Source: Vibrio methylphosphonaticus | Lineage (GTDB): Bacteria > Pseudomonadota > Gammaproteobacteria > Enterobacterales > Vibrionaceae | Assembly: GCF_023634655.1 (NCBI RefSeq) | Contig: NZ_JAMKMS010000008.1 | Span: 1-64,000 of the forward strand | Reading direction: 5' to 3' | Length of the DNA: 64,000 bases | Part shown: in pieces, positions 35,432 to 44,615 of the stretch | Layout: the number at the start of each line of letters is the position of its first letter | Numbering within the stretch: the first letter of the stretch is position 1 | Translations under genes and position numbers: made by a program | Notes under the pieces: generated by a model | Database searches by the model: none | The model's input: the letters and a program-made list of their open reading frames with translations, nothing else | What the model was told of the DNA's origin: nothing

Positions 35432-35524
35432 TTGATTTACCTATATAAAACCATAATAAAGAATTGATAAATGGCCCTTCCTTTGGCTCAGCTCCACTTT
35501 ACCTAGGTTCTGACAGAGTGAGAA

Positions 35525-35543
35525 AATACAAACTATTTGTATT
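35525..35543. repeat. Perfect 19-bp inverted repeat upstream of the glycine-zipper gene
   Basis: AATACAAA-CTA-TTTGTATT, whose arm is the same word as the neighbouring CAAATA tandem repeat. It could be an operator or a by-product of repeat expansion with inversion. Confidence 0.6.
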
Positions 35544-35571
35544 CTGAATAGCTGATGTGAGGTCTACCTTG

Positions 35572-35625
35572 CAAATACAAATACAAATACAAATACAAAT
35601 ACAAATACAAATACAAATACAAATA
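35572..35625 (+). repeat. (CAAATA)9 hexanucleotide microsatellite
   Basis: Nine perfect CAAATA units (54 bp) lie 140 bp upstream of the glycine-zipper start and 140 bp downstream of the RND pump stop codon. Perfect repeats of this length are prone to slipped-strand change. The spacing suggests possible influence on the glycine-zipper promoter. Confidence 0.95.
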
Positions 35626-35673
35626 CCCATGGCAATGAAATGGGCAGTATGTGTTAGGAAAAGTGGTATTCAC

Positions 35674-35726
35674 AAAAAAGCCAAGTTTTGCATGATGCTA
35701 AACTTGGCTAAACTTGGCTAAACTTG
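35674..35726 (-). terminator. Terminator of the RND operon with a triplicated stem arm
   Basis: On the minus strand AGCCAAGTTT ... AAAACTTGGCT is followed by TTTTT, a proper terminator after the pump gene. The first arm (on the plus strand GCTAAACTTG) is tandemly repeated three times at 35697, 35707 and 35717, so the single partner arm can pair with any of three copies. Confidence 0.7.
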
Positions 35727-35764
35727 GCTAAATCGCTAATCGCTAATTGTCGTTGGGTGTCACT

Positions 35765-38700
35765 CTATTGGGAGCGGAGTGATGCTACTTCTTGTTCCTT
35801 ATCGTGATGATCTGGCTGTGAGGGTGGGTACTTTTTCTGGCTGAACTCACGCAGTCGCTGTAATGCAATAAAGAATACCGGAACAAGGACACAACCAATC
35901 ACGGTTGCAGCAAGCATACCGCCAAAGCTGGCGATGCCTAACGCATTACGACTGGCGGATCCCGCACCACTGGCGACAACCAAAGGAAGTACGCCCAAAA
36001 TGAATGAAAAAGCCGTCATCATAACCGCGCGGATACGCAGAGCGATGGCCTGTTTTGCTGATTCCATAATCGATAATTTATTGTCCTCTCTTAGCGTTTT
36101 TGCAAACTCAACGATAAGTATCGCGTTGCGACTCGCCATGCCGATAAGTAATACCAAGCCTACTTGAGTATACAGATTGATCGATCCGCCAGTGGCAAAC
36201 ACCAAACCTAATGCGCCAATCAAGCCTGTCGGGACACACAAAATAATGGCTAAAGGAATAAGCCAGCTTTCATACTGCGCTACCAAAAACAAATAGGTAA
36301 ATAATAACGCCAGTGCGAACAGGTAAGGCGCGGCGTCGCCCGCCGCCAACTCTTGGTAAGTCATCCCTGTCCATTCAAAAGCATAGCCTGATGGAAGTGA
36401 ACTTGCCGCGAGGTTCTCCATTTCTTCAATGGCTTGTCCTGAGCTGTAACCGGGTGCTGGAATGGTAAGTACCTGTGCGGTGTTGTACAAATTATATCGA
36501 GCGGTATTGTCCGAGCCGACGAGTGGCTCATAGCGAGAAAAAGTTGCCAGAGAGACCATTTGTCCGCTAGCGGATCTGACATAGAGGCGACTTAAATCTT
36601 GTTCATCATTACGAAATTCCTGCTCTGCCAATAAATTCACTTGGTAGTTTTTTCCATACTTTGTGAAGTCGTTGACGTATAAGTTACCCATCATAGCGGA
36701 TAGAGTGAGGTTGACTTCTTGTAGGTCAACGCCAAGTGCGAGGGCTTTGGCTCTATCAATATCAAGGTACAGTTGTGGGACATTCGCGCTGTATGTGGTA
36801 AAGGCCATCGCAATCTTTTCAGACTGATTCAGTGCGTGTAAATATCCATCCAGAGCGGGTGCCATGTCTTCGATCGGACGTCCATTGAGATCTTCTACCT
36901 GTAACGTTAACCCTCCAGCATTGCCTAAACCCGGAATTGCCGGCATAGAAAATGCCATACCCGAAATGTCATGATTATTGTCTAATAGGCTTTGCGCTTG
37001 AGCGACCAAAGCAAACTCACTTTGCTCCGGCTTGTTTCGTTCACTCCAGTTATCTAAAACGACAATCATCATGCCTGAGTTTGGTGATGCTGCGCCTTTT
37101 AATAGTGAATACCCTTTCGCGGCAATAACGTGCTTAACACCACTAAATGACGAAATATCGTTGACCAGTTGGTCGACAATAATATCGGTTCTATCAAGTG
37201 CAGCCGCTTCTGGAAGATTGACATCAATGATGAACGAGCCCTGATCTTCTGCTGGAATGAAGTCACTGGGCGTGACTGAGGCAAATGTCACGATGCCACC
37301 AAGAATCGCGGCGAAGAAGCAGGCTGAAAGCACAAGTCTACGACCTAAGAAGTTGACTGAGTTGACATACCCACCGGTAATTTTGGTTACGATAGTATTA
37401 AAAGCGGCCAATATTCCGCGTTGTTTCTTTTCTTCGTGCTTGAGCATCACGGCACATAATGCTGGTGTGAGCGTCAATGCTACAACGGTGGAAATAATGG
37501 TAGAAACTGAGATAGTGACACCAAATTGCTGATACATCTGGCCGACCATACCCGGAGCAATGGACACAGGACCAAAAACAGCAAGTAAAACCAATGCGGA
37601 AGCAATAAGTGGTGCGGTGACCTCCTTCATGGCTTTTGAGGTTGCAGATTTCGCATCAAGATGCTCTTCTTCCATGAGGCGTTCGACATTTTCAATGACC
37701 ACGATGGCAGCATCGACCACCACTCCAATCGCAAGAATTAAACCAAACATAGAAATGGTGTTGATATCAATGCCCATGGCAGCCATCACGACAAACGTAC
37801 CAATTAACGAAACAGGGATTGCGATTGCCGGAATAATAGTGGCGCGCCAACTTTGTAAGAATAAAAAGGTGACGGCGACAACAAGAAGAACGGCAATATA
37901 GAGTGTTTCGAATACCTCATCCATCGATACCTTGATGAATGTTGTTGAGTCATAAGAGACGTCGTATGCCATGCCTTGAGGAAAGCGCCCACTTAGCTCA
38001 GTCATTGTCTTGCGGACATCTTCAGCGACTTGTACGGCGTTGGCGCCAGGCGCTTGATAGATAGCTAGAATTGGACTCTCGTTGCCCGCATAGGTGGCGA
38101 TAGCAGAGTATTGTTCCGCACCAAGCTCAACCCGAGCCACATCTTTTAGATAAATAAAACTGCCATCATTATTGGACGCTAAAATAATGTTTTCAAATTC
38201 ACTTGTATCAAGAAGGCGACCTTTTGTTTGAATGGTGTACTGAAACACTTGCTTTCCAGCCGTGGGCCGTTCGCCAAGTTTACCTGCGGCGACGGTGGTA
38301 TTTTGCGCCGAAATAGCATCGGAAATTTGTGCAGCGGTTATCGCCCGAGCAGCCATTTTTTCTGGATTCAACCAAACTCGCATCGAGTAGTTTTGCTCAC
38401 CAATTACTTGCACCTTACCAACACCCTCAACGCGCAATAGAGCATCTTTGATATTAAGTGAGGCGTAATTAGAGAGGTATAGATTATCGAATCTCCCGTC
38501 AGGCGAGTATGGGTTGACCGTCATTAGGATAGAGTTGGCGACTTTCTCTACGGTGACGCCTTGTTGTTTTACTTCTTCTGGCAGCTTTGCCATGGCTTTA
38601 TTGACTCGGTTTTGCACTAAAACCTGGGCTTTATCTGGGTCGGTTCCGATGTCGAATGTGACATACGCTAAGTAGGTATTATCGTTATTGGACTTAGACT

Positions 38701-38935
38701 CAAGGTAGATCATTCCCTCAACGCCATTGATTTCTTGCTCGACGACACTGGCGACGGTATCACGAATAGTATTGTGATCCGCACCAGGGTAGACGGCATA
38801 TACTTCGATAGAAGGAGGGACAATATTTGGAAATTGGGAAACCGGCATTTTCAAGAGCGTGAGCAAGCCAGCGATGGTCATGACGATCGACAAAACGATC
38901 GCAAATTTTGGTCGATTAATAAAAAATTCAGCCAT
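35765..38935 (-). CDS. RND multidrug efflux transporter (HAE1/AcrB family)
   Basis: The 1056-residue inner-membrane pump has AcrB-like length, twelve membrane segments and two large periplasmic loops. It starts MAEFFINRPKFAIVLSIVMT. In the fourth membrane segment the proton-relay pair that is DD in AcrB reads D-A here (GVVVDAAIVVIENVER, Asp408-Ala409). The tenth-segment Lys of AcrB (AAKNAILIVEF) is Arg936 (MASRNAILIVEF). The pump is encoded 4 bp after its adaptor gene; no outer-membrane channel gene is present, so it would borrow TolC. Substrates unknown. Confidence 0.93.
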   Translation of the reverse strand: MAEFFINRPKFAIVLSIVMTIAGLLTLLKMPVSQFPNIVPPSIEVYAVYPGADHNTIRDTVASVVEQEINGVEGMIYLESKSNNDNTYLAYVTFDIGTDPDKAQVLVQNRVNKAMAKLPEEVKQQGVTVEKVANSILMTVNPYSPDGRFDNLYLSNYASLNIKDALLRVEGVGKVQVIGEQNYSMRVWLNPEKMAARAITAAQISDAISAQNTTVAAGKLGERPTAGKQVFQYTIQTKGRLLDTSEFENIILASNNDGSFIYLKDVARVELGAEQYSAIATYAGNESPILAIYQAPGANAVQVAEDVRKTMTELSGRFPQGMAYDVSYDSTTFIKVSMDEVFETLYIAVLLVVAVTFLFLQSWRATIIPAIAIPVSLIGTFVVMAAMGIDINTISMFGLILAIGVVVDAAIVVIENVERLMEEEHLDAKSATSKAMKEVTAPLIASALVLLAVFGPVSIAPGMVGQMYQQFGVTISVSTIISTVVALTLTPALCAVMLKHEEKKQRGILAAFNTIVTKITGGYVNSVNFLGRRLVLSACFFAAILGGIVTFASVTPSDFIPAEDQGSFIIDVNLPEAAALDRTDIIVDQLVNDISSFSGVKHVIAAKGYSLLKGAASPNSGMMIVVLDNWSERNKPEQSEFALVAQAQSLLDNNHDISGMAFSMPAIPGLGNAGGLTLQVEDLNGRPIEDMAPALDGYLHALNQSEKIAMAFTTYSANVPQLYLDIDRAKALALGVDLQEVNLTLSAMMGNLYVNDFTKYGKNYQVNLLAEQEFRNDEQDLSRLYVRSASGQMVSLATFSRYEPLVGSDNTARYNLYNTAQVLTIPAPGYSSGQAIEEMENLAASSLPSGYAFEWTGMTYQELAAGDAAPYLFALALLFTYLFLVAQYESWLIPLAIILCVPTGLIGALGLVFATGGSINLYTQVGLVLLIGMASRNAILIVEFAKTLREDNKLSIMESAKQAIALRIRAVMMTAFSFILGVLPLVVASGAGSASRNALGIASFGGMLAATVIGCVLVPVFFIALQRLREFSQKKYPPSQPDHHDKEQEVASLRSQ

Positions 38936-38939
38936 GATG

Positions 38940-40046
38940 CTATCCTCTCTTATTCACATCGACTTCCATGCCTAACGTTAAGCTCTGTAGTCCCTCTACA
39001 ATGACACGCTCACCTGCGGATATTCCAGATTCAATCAGCCAGTTGTCACGAACTCGTTCACTGACCTGTATATATTTAGCGTCGACGATATTGTGATCAT
39101 TCACGACGAGAACATAGCGGCCTTGTTGGTCTTCCTGAATCGCTGATTGAGGAATTAAGATAGCCGAAGTCGGCTGGCTATCTATGCTCGTTACTGTGAC
39201 AAATTGACCTGGGATCAGTAAGTTATCTGGGTTGGGGAATTTGACTCTAAAGCGTATTGTACCATTTAGGCTATCCATGTGATTGTCGATAAAGTTTGAC
39301 TCGCCTTGATGGTCATACTGCGCGCCATTGGCGAGTTGAAGGGTAAAGTTTGGTGTGGAAAACGCACCTTCGTTGATGAGTTGTTCTTGTAAGTTATTGA
39401 CGTGTTGTTTCTCATCTAATTGAATATTAACGTATACCGAATCAAAGCTTACAATTTGAGTTAATGCCTGATGGTCTGGTCCTACTAATGCGCCTGAACT
39501 AAATTGACTCGCGCCAATGATGCCGTCAAAGGGTGCTTTGATTTTGGTATACGAGAGTTCGAGATTGGCACGTGAGAGTGCAGCTTTATCGGCGTCGATT
39601 TGAGCAAGAGAAGAGGTGCGTTCAGCGGTGAGCTGATCTAATTCTAAAGAGGAGAGCGCTTGCTTTTTGACGAGGGCGATGGCTTTTTGGTGCTTTTGGT
39701 CGATGATATTAAAATCAGCGGTGGTTTCTTTTAATGCCGCTTCTAGGCGTAATATCTCAATTTCAAACAATGCCGGGTCAATTTCAAATAGTAAGTCTCC
39801 CTTATTGACTCGCTCTCCTTCGGTAAAGTGACGTGATTTTAAGTAACCCGAGACTCGGGGAACAATATCCACTTTATGGATGGCTGCGGTTTTTCCAATA
39901 AACCGTTCTTGATGATAATACGGCTGTTCTGTAATCGTGAGCACATTGACCGATAGGGTGGCGTCTGGGATGGTTTCGGTTTTGGGTTGACAGGCTGCTA
40001 GTACCAAGGGAAGTAAGCAGACTGTAAGCTTATTGGATTGGCGCAT
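38940..40046 (-). CDS. RND periplasmic adaptor lipoprotein (AcrA/MFP family)
   Basis: The 368-residue protein has a lipoprotein signal (LLPLVLAAC, Cys at residue 19). The order barrel-sandwich, coiled-coil hairpin (about residues 100-165), lipoyl and beta-barrel domain is visible: GKTAAIHKVDIVPRVSGYLKS, the Leu/Ala-rich helices, and KIKAPFDGIIGASQFSSGALV. It bridges the RND pump to an outer-membrane channel. It is the first gene of the two-gene efflux operon, 142 bp from a same-strand LysR gene that could control it. Confidence 0.92.
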   Translation of the reverse strand: MRQSNKLTVCLLPLVLAACQPKTETIPDATLSVNVLTITEQPYYHQERFIGKTAAIHKVDIVPRVSGYLKSRHFTEGERVNKGDLLFEIDPALFEIEILRLEAALKETTADFNIIDQKHQKAIALVKKQALSSLELDQLTAERTSSLAQIDADKAALSRANLELSYTKIKAPFDGIIGASQFSSGALVGPDHQALTQIVSFDSVYVNIQLDEKQHVNNLQEQLINEGAFSTPNFTLQLANGAQYDHQGESNFIDNHMDSLNGTIRFRVKFPNPDNLLIPGQFVTVTSIDSQPTSAILIPQSAIQEDQQGRYVLVVNDHNIVDAKYIQVSERVRDNWLIESGISAGERVIVEGLQSLTLGMEVDVNKRG

Positions 40047-40188
40047 AAGGACCTCTGATATAAGGAAGAGAGTGCCCTATGTTATTTTTGATCCTTTAAT
40101 ACTTCGAGTTAGTTACCATTCGATTTTTCTATACTTTAACTTTAATTTTAACTTTTTAGCGTAGTTATCGTTTCCTTAAGGGAGGGCA

Positions 40189-41109
40189 TTAATTTGCATC
40201 GCTATTTTTACTCAAAGGCTTGGTTTGAAAAACATGTTTGATGTGCTCAATGATAAACGAGTGCACTTCGGTTAGTGGGTGGTTCTTTGGCCAGATCACG
40301 TCGTATTGAACTTGTAATTGAGTTTGTACAAACTCTGGACGGATTGAAACGATATCATGGATTGGTTGCTGATTTAATCGATGTAAAAAGCCCCAACCTA
40401 ACCCGGCGCGAGCCAGAGAAAGGAAATTATGATAGCCGTTACTTTCCAGTATTGATGAGGACATTTTTGCGCTTTCACGCAGCACGGTGAGGCTGCGAGT
40501 AGAGGGAGCAATAAGTTGAGTGTACGCCATCAGGTCGTCGTTGCTAATAGTGCGTTGCTTCGCCAATGGGTGTGACCGACCACAAACGATATCAATCATG
40601 CAGTTACCGATCGCGCGAAACTCGTAAAACTGACTGTTTCCTTCTAAGGTTGGTGTAATCGCTAAATCGATACGCTGTTCACGAACCCGTTGAAGAATGT
40701 CTTCTGGGGGTAGAGATAGTATGGTTAGCGCGATATGTGGCCAGTTTTTTTGCAGTGCTTTTAGTAACGATAGAAATGGCTGAAGCTCCAATTCTTCATC
40801 AATGGCTATCATCATTGTCGCAGGGATACCAATTGAGAGTTGCTGGGCGTTACGCTGGAAACGCTCGATGCTCTCAACGGCCACTTTTGCGCCATCGTAT
40901 AGGTTTCGGCCCGCCTCAGTGAGTTGCGGGTATTTCCCTTCTCGGTCAAATAGCATCACGCCCAAATCATCTTCAAGCTTGGCGACATTACCGCTGACCG
41001 TAGTCAGATGCTTGCCTAGTACACGCGCCGCGGCACTGAAGGAGCCACAATCGGCAGAGGCAATAAAAGATTTCAGTAAATCCGGTTTAATCATGATACG
41101 ACTCACCAT
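40189..41109 (-). CDS. LysR-family transcriptional regulator
   Basis: The 306-residue protein has an N-terminal winged helix-turn-helix (LLKSFIASADCGSFSAAARVLGKHLTTVSGNVAKLEDDLG, residues 11-50) and a periplasmic-binding-protein-like effector domain. The start may be codon 1 (AGGA 5 nt upstream) or Met6 at 41094 (GGTGAG 8 nt upstream); family alignments favour the latter. It lies between the RND adaptor gene (same strand) and a divergent serine hydrolase gene. It could regulate either or both; effector unknown. Confidence 0.9.
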   Translation of the reverse strand: MVSRIMIKPDLLKSFIASADCGSFSAAARVLGKHLTTVSGNVAKLEDDLGVMLFDREGKYPQLTEAGRNLYDGAKVAVESIERFQRNAQQLSIGIPATMMIAIDEELELQPFLSLLKALQKNWPHIALTILSLPPEDILQRVREQRIDLAITPTLEGNSQFYEFRAIGNCMIDIVCGRSHPLAKQRTISNDDLMAYTQLIAPSTRSLTVLRESAKMSSSILESNGYHNFLSLARAGLGWGFLHRLNQQPIHDIVSIRPEFVQTQLQVQYDVIWPKNHPLTEVHSFIIEHIKHVFQTKPLSKNSDAN

Positions 41110-41214
41110 TTCATCCTATGATTAATGCATAGGAAACCTAGTAACTACTAATGAAAATAATATAGATAATAAACGGACTTTCAACCAGTACCTTGCAACA
41201 TGAAGGAGTACATT

Positions 41215-42441
41215 ATGAAAAAACCCATGAAAACCATCGCTGTGGTTGCCTCATTAGCTGCCTCGATTGGACTTGCCTTTGCCGATAATGCTTTTGCTAA
41301 TAATACCAATCTGAACGGTACCCCATCGAATCAGGTTCCCGTGACCATTGATAGCTGGCAGCAACAGCGACATGTTGGCCAAGCAATGATGCCGAGTTTT
41401 TACCCAAACATAATCGCGGTTAACGCACAAGATGTGTTTGCGGTTGATCACCAAAAACGTGACTACCATTTACATGAGATTCCTTCAGTTGCTCGCTTAT
41501 TGAATCACCCTGCGACAGGCAGTATCGTCGTGATGACGGCTAACGGCGACGTGTTACTAGAGCAATACCGTAATGGCCATGATCGTTCGACGACGTTTTC
41601 AGACCAATCAGCAACTAAGTCAATAGGTTATATATTGCTCAATAAAGCCATTGCTGACGGTAAAATTAAGCTGACTGATAAAGTTGAAAAATATATCCCG
41701 TCTATTGGTACTGGATTTAAAGGGAGAACGGTTGGTGATGTGGCGGCGATGAATGTGAATCATTCGGTGGCTGAGCTGGCAGCGTATAAAGGCGATCCCA
41801 AAGCGCTCGCGAACTTTGACAAGGATGAGCGTGTGATCGGTATGCAGCGTAACGATGAGCGCTTGGAATTGCGTGATTGGATTGAGTCGATAGAGAAGAT
41901 GGGGCAAAGCAATGAGTGGCAAGGCGACATTGCAAACTATGCCACCATCAATACCAGTGTACTTGGCTGGTTGGTTGAGTCGGCAACTGGCGTAGGGCTT
42001 GATCAGCAGATTCGTGACTTGTTTCACGAGGTTGGGGGAGAAAATACCGTCTTTATGGGTACCGATTTTGCTGGAACGCCGGTGATTGGCGCGTCGATGA
42101 TGTCTTCAACCATTGATTTTGCGCGTTATGGGCGCTTACTGATTAGTGACAAGCAGCAAGCTATTCAGGATATGAAAGTGGCAAACAAACAGGGAGAGCC
42201 AGTACCCGCAGAGTTGACGCACATCGAAAGTCGCTATTATAAATCGGCGATTATGAATGAGTATGGCCTTGGCCATAGTGGTTGGGCGGGTCAATTGATT
42301 TGGGCGGATCCTGAGTCAGGCATTATCGTGGCGATTAATAGCATGATTCAGTCTGAGTTACCTGCGCCGTACGATCACTTCAACAAAGAATATGAAGCAG
42401 TATTTGACGTGGTAAAATACATGAGAGCTCAGGCTCAATAG
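41215..42441 (+). CDS. Exported serine hydrolase (class C beta-lactamase / NylB-like fold)
   Basis: ATG 41215 follows AAGGAG at 6 nt. The 408-residue protein has a signal peptide (residues 1-28). The catalytic S-x-x-K is SATK (Ser132, Lys135), and a Tyr motif NYATINTSVLGW is near 240. The third box is HSG (GLGHSGWAGQ) instead of the KTG of beta-lactamases. This resembles the 6-aminohexanoate-dimer hydrolase/esterase branch, so true beta-lactam hydrolysis is unlikely. It acts in the periplasm; substrate unknown. It is divergent from the LysR gene. Confidence 0.85.
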   Translation: MKKPMKTIAVVASLAASIGLAFADNAFANNTNLNGTPSNQVPVTIDSWQQQRHVGQAMMPSFYPNIIAVNAQDVFAVDHQKRDYHLHEIPSVARLLNHPATGSIVVMTANGDVLLEQYRNGHDRSTTFSDQSATKSIGYILLNKAIADGKIKLTDKVEKYIPSIGTGFKGRTVGDVAAMNVNHSVAELAAYKGDPKALANFDKDERVIGMQRNDERLELRDWIESIEKMGQSNEWQGDIANYATINTSVLGWLVESATGVGLDQQIRDLFHEVGGENTVFMGTDFAGTPVIGASMMSSTIDFARYGRLLISDKQQAIQDMKVANKQGEPVPAELTHIESRYYKSAIMNEYGLGHSGWAGQLIWADPESGIIVAINSMIQSELPAPYDHFNKEYEAVFDVVKYMRAQAQ

Positions 42442-42521
42442 TGAGCTAGTGGATTGGCGATAGTAGTGGATTAGCTATAGTCGTGGACAGGCTATATTGA
42501 AGGCGTGAAATTCAGCGCCGC

Positions 42522-42563
42522 AAAAAAGTGCTCAACATCAGATAATGTTGAGCACTTTTTTAT
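42522..42563. terminator. Bidirectional intrinsic terminator
   Basis: AAAAAAGTGCTCAACAT / ATGTTGAGCACTTTTTT, a 17-bp stem with a 6-nt loop, serves the serine hydrolase gene and the convergent lipoprotein gene. Confidence 0.92.
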
Positions 42564-42574
42564 GAAAAGAATGG

Positions 42575-43204
42575 CTATTTCTTTAACGCATCCAAGACAT
42601 CTTGCTCGGCAAAGATGGTTTCAAATCGGGTTTGATACGCTTGTTGGACATTGTTAATGATGGAATCTCCTCCATTGTCTGGGATATTATCCTCTACGTT
42701 ATAAACTCGAGTCAGCAGCGATTTTCCTTTCGAATCTAAGATGGTCATCGTGACATCAATATACACGCCATCGCTAAAGGCGTGGGTATCATACTTCCAG
42801 TTGCGCATTTCAAACAAAATAGACTTATTACCGGCACTGACTAAGGCACTTTTAACTTCAGTCGTGTCCATCAGCGGTGTCGTAATGACTTGTGTGACGT
42901 CGACCCCCGCTTTTTCAAAACCTGCAGACAATCTATCTGAGAGATAATCGGTTAACGGTTGCTTGGTGTAGGTTTCGTAGGAATAAGGAATCCCAAAACC
43001 AGAGCGTATTATGCCTTCAAATGCGACGGTTTTGTCGTTATCTAAGATGTAAGGACGCTGATCATGGAATGCCAGACTGATGTCACTGTACTGTGTATTG
43101 GCATTAATATCCGGTGCGGTTTGTTGTGCATTTTTGGAAGATACGCAACCTGTTAGAGAAACGAGGCCTAGCGTGATTAAACATGTTTTTATTATTAATT
43201 TCAT
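42575..43204 (-). CDS. YajG-like outer-membrane lipoprotein, function unknown
   Basis: The 209-residue protein has a clear lipoprotein signal (LVSLTGC, Cys at residue 20). The mature part resembles YajG-type lipoproteins, with the N-terminal SDISLAFHDQRPYILDNDK block and alternating beta strands and helices. Asp at +5/+6 positions is absent, so outer-membrane sorting is likely. It is monocistronic; the 368-bp region upstream (43205-43572) shows no supported gene or hairpin. Confidence 0.75.
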   Translation of the reverse strand: MKLIIKTCLITLGLVSLTGCVSSKNAQQTAPDINANTQYSDISLAFHDQRPYILDNDKTVAFEGIIRSGFGIPYSYETYTKQPLTDYLSDRLSAGFEKAGVDVTQVITTPLMDTTEVKSALVSAGNKSILFEMRNWKYDTHAFSDGVYIDVTMTILDSKGKSLLTRVYNVEDNIPDNGGDSIINNVQQAYQTRFETIFAEQDVLDALKK

Positions 43205-43572
43205 GATATTACCCTTAAATAGACAGGGCTGTATTCTAGTAACTATGCATGGTTTGTGTGTATCCCATCAGCCGTCAAAATGGATGACTTGCGAGGGAGT
43301 TAACAAAAAAGGTGAGAATTGATTTGATATTTAAATGGTTTGGCGGGCAATCATTGGTCGGGTTGTTTGAATAAGGTTGAGAAAGCACATTTTCATATTA
43401 CAATCGCAACATGACGTCCATGGTAAGTGGCCATATTGTTGATTTTTATCCCAAGAGTCCCGCGGGAGTTTTCCTTTGTTGAGTGTTGAAAAATGAAGTT
43501 CAGCTTTTAGCACTGCTAATGATGTTAGTGCGTGGACTGGAGGTAGACTCCTTGTTTGTAAAAACGGTATGG
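43205..43572. other. Intergenic region without supported gene
   Basis: Open frames here have no ribosome site and no family resemblance. It should hold the promoter of the lipoprotein gene and the 3' end of the LysE-type gene; no clear terminator seen. Confidence 0.35.
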
Positions 43573-44196
43573 TTACTGCAAAAACAGTACACACCCAAAA
43601 TAAATCATTACCATACCTGCGATTCTATTGACCCAGGTACCTGCTGCCGAATTTTGTACATTACCTTTCATTTTTAGAATAATGAGTGCCACGGTATAAA
43701 ACCAAGTCAATAACACAACGCCGTGAATCGCTACCAATAGATAGGCATCGAAATATCGGAAGTTATCAAAGTCGACGAATTGAGGAAAGGCCGCCAAATA
43801 AAACAGTATACCTTTGGGGTTTGAAAACTGAGTGAGAAAGCCCTCAAGAACGGATTTATATGCTTTGGGGGCGGTGTAGTGTTTCAAGCCGGGTACACTT
43901 GTTGATGCCTTCGTACCAAAGGAACCGACAAGCATTTTTATGCCTACGTATAAAAAGTAGCCTGAACCAATGTATTTTAACGTGTTGAAGAAGTACGGAG
44001 AGCCTAGCAATATCGCCGAGATTCCAAATATCCCTAAACTAGCCTGAACAAACATGGCGAGAATAAAGCCAACAATATTACAAAGTGCAGCCGTTTTCCC
44101 AAACAGAGAGGTACTTCTGAGAATGAGCACCCCATTGGGACCCGGAGACATGACTAATAATATAATAATTAGGCTAAAAGAAAGTAGGTCTGCCAT
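43573..44196 (-). CDS. LysE/RhtB-family amino-acid exporter
   Basis: Start at ATG 44196-44194 (AAGGA 7 nt upstream) gives 207 residues, the family standard; 34 upstream codons are not part of the gene. Six membrane segments are predicted. The N-terminal signature SFSLIIILLVMSPGPNGVLILRSTSLFGKTAAL includes the conserved SPGPN motif. The second motif FLTQFSNPKGILFYLAAFPQF matches the NPK-containing family block. It exports amino acids or derivatives from the cytoplasm; substrate not deducible. Confidence 0.9.
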   Translation of the reverse strand: MADLLSFSLIIILLVMSPGPNGVLILRSTSLFGKTAALCNIVGFILAMFVQASLGIFGISAILLGSPYFFNTLKYIGSGYFLYVGIKMLVGSFGTKASTSVPGLKHYTAPKAYKSVLEGFLTQFSNPKGILFYLAAFPQFVDFDNFRYFDAYLLVAIHGVVLLTWFYTVALIILKMKGNVQNSAAGTWVNRIAGMVMIYFGCVLFLQ

Positions 44197-44298
44197 ATTC
44201 AATCCTTGATGAAACAGAACCACGAGTGTAGCAAGTTCGTTAGTCACTGAGAGTCTTTTTGTGTGGAATTCGTGATTTGCTTTGGGTTGCTTGCTCAA

Positions 44299-44615
44299 CG
44301 CAACCTATTAAAGGGTAGAATCGGTCGCTAAAGTTCTGCTCAGTGAAACCGCCGGTGATGTGACGATTACTCTATCCTTTATAAGGTGATCTTAGGTTTA
44401 CTATAGGACAGTGGTAATAAGTATTTGGGGGTATGCAGCTTGGTGATTAATTTTGCTCAATGCTTCTATATAAAATCGTTGATTTTGAGCGGTCACGCCT
44501 AGTCTCTTGAGTGGTACGAGTATCATTAATAGCATTTTAAACAATAGGTTTTTACGCAACTAATCCTAGATTACTGTGCTAATATCACAACAATATTTGT
44601 GTATGGGATGACACG
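44299..44615. other. Spacer between the divergent LysE-type and LysR-type genes
   Basis: No supported gene or strong palindrome. It should contain both promoters and, if the LysR protein regulates the exporter, its binding site; no T-N11-A dyad was convincing. Confidence 0.3.

Noticed and set aside
35572..35625. CRISPR-like array
   Set aside because: Contiguous 6-bp units without spacers; a simple microsatellite.
43331..43594. 87-codon minus-strand frame overlapping the LysE-type gene end
   Set aside because: No ribosome site, overlaps a real gene, and no recognisable protein features.
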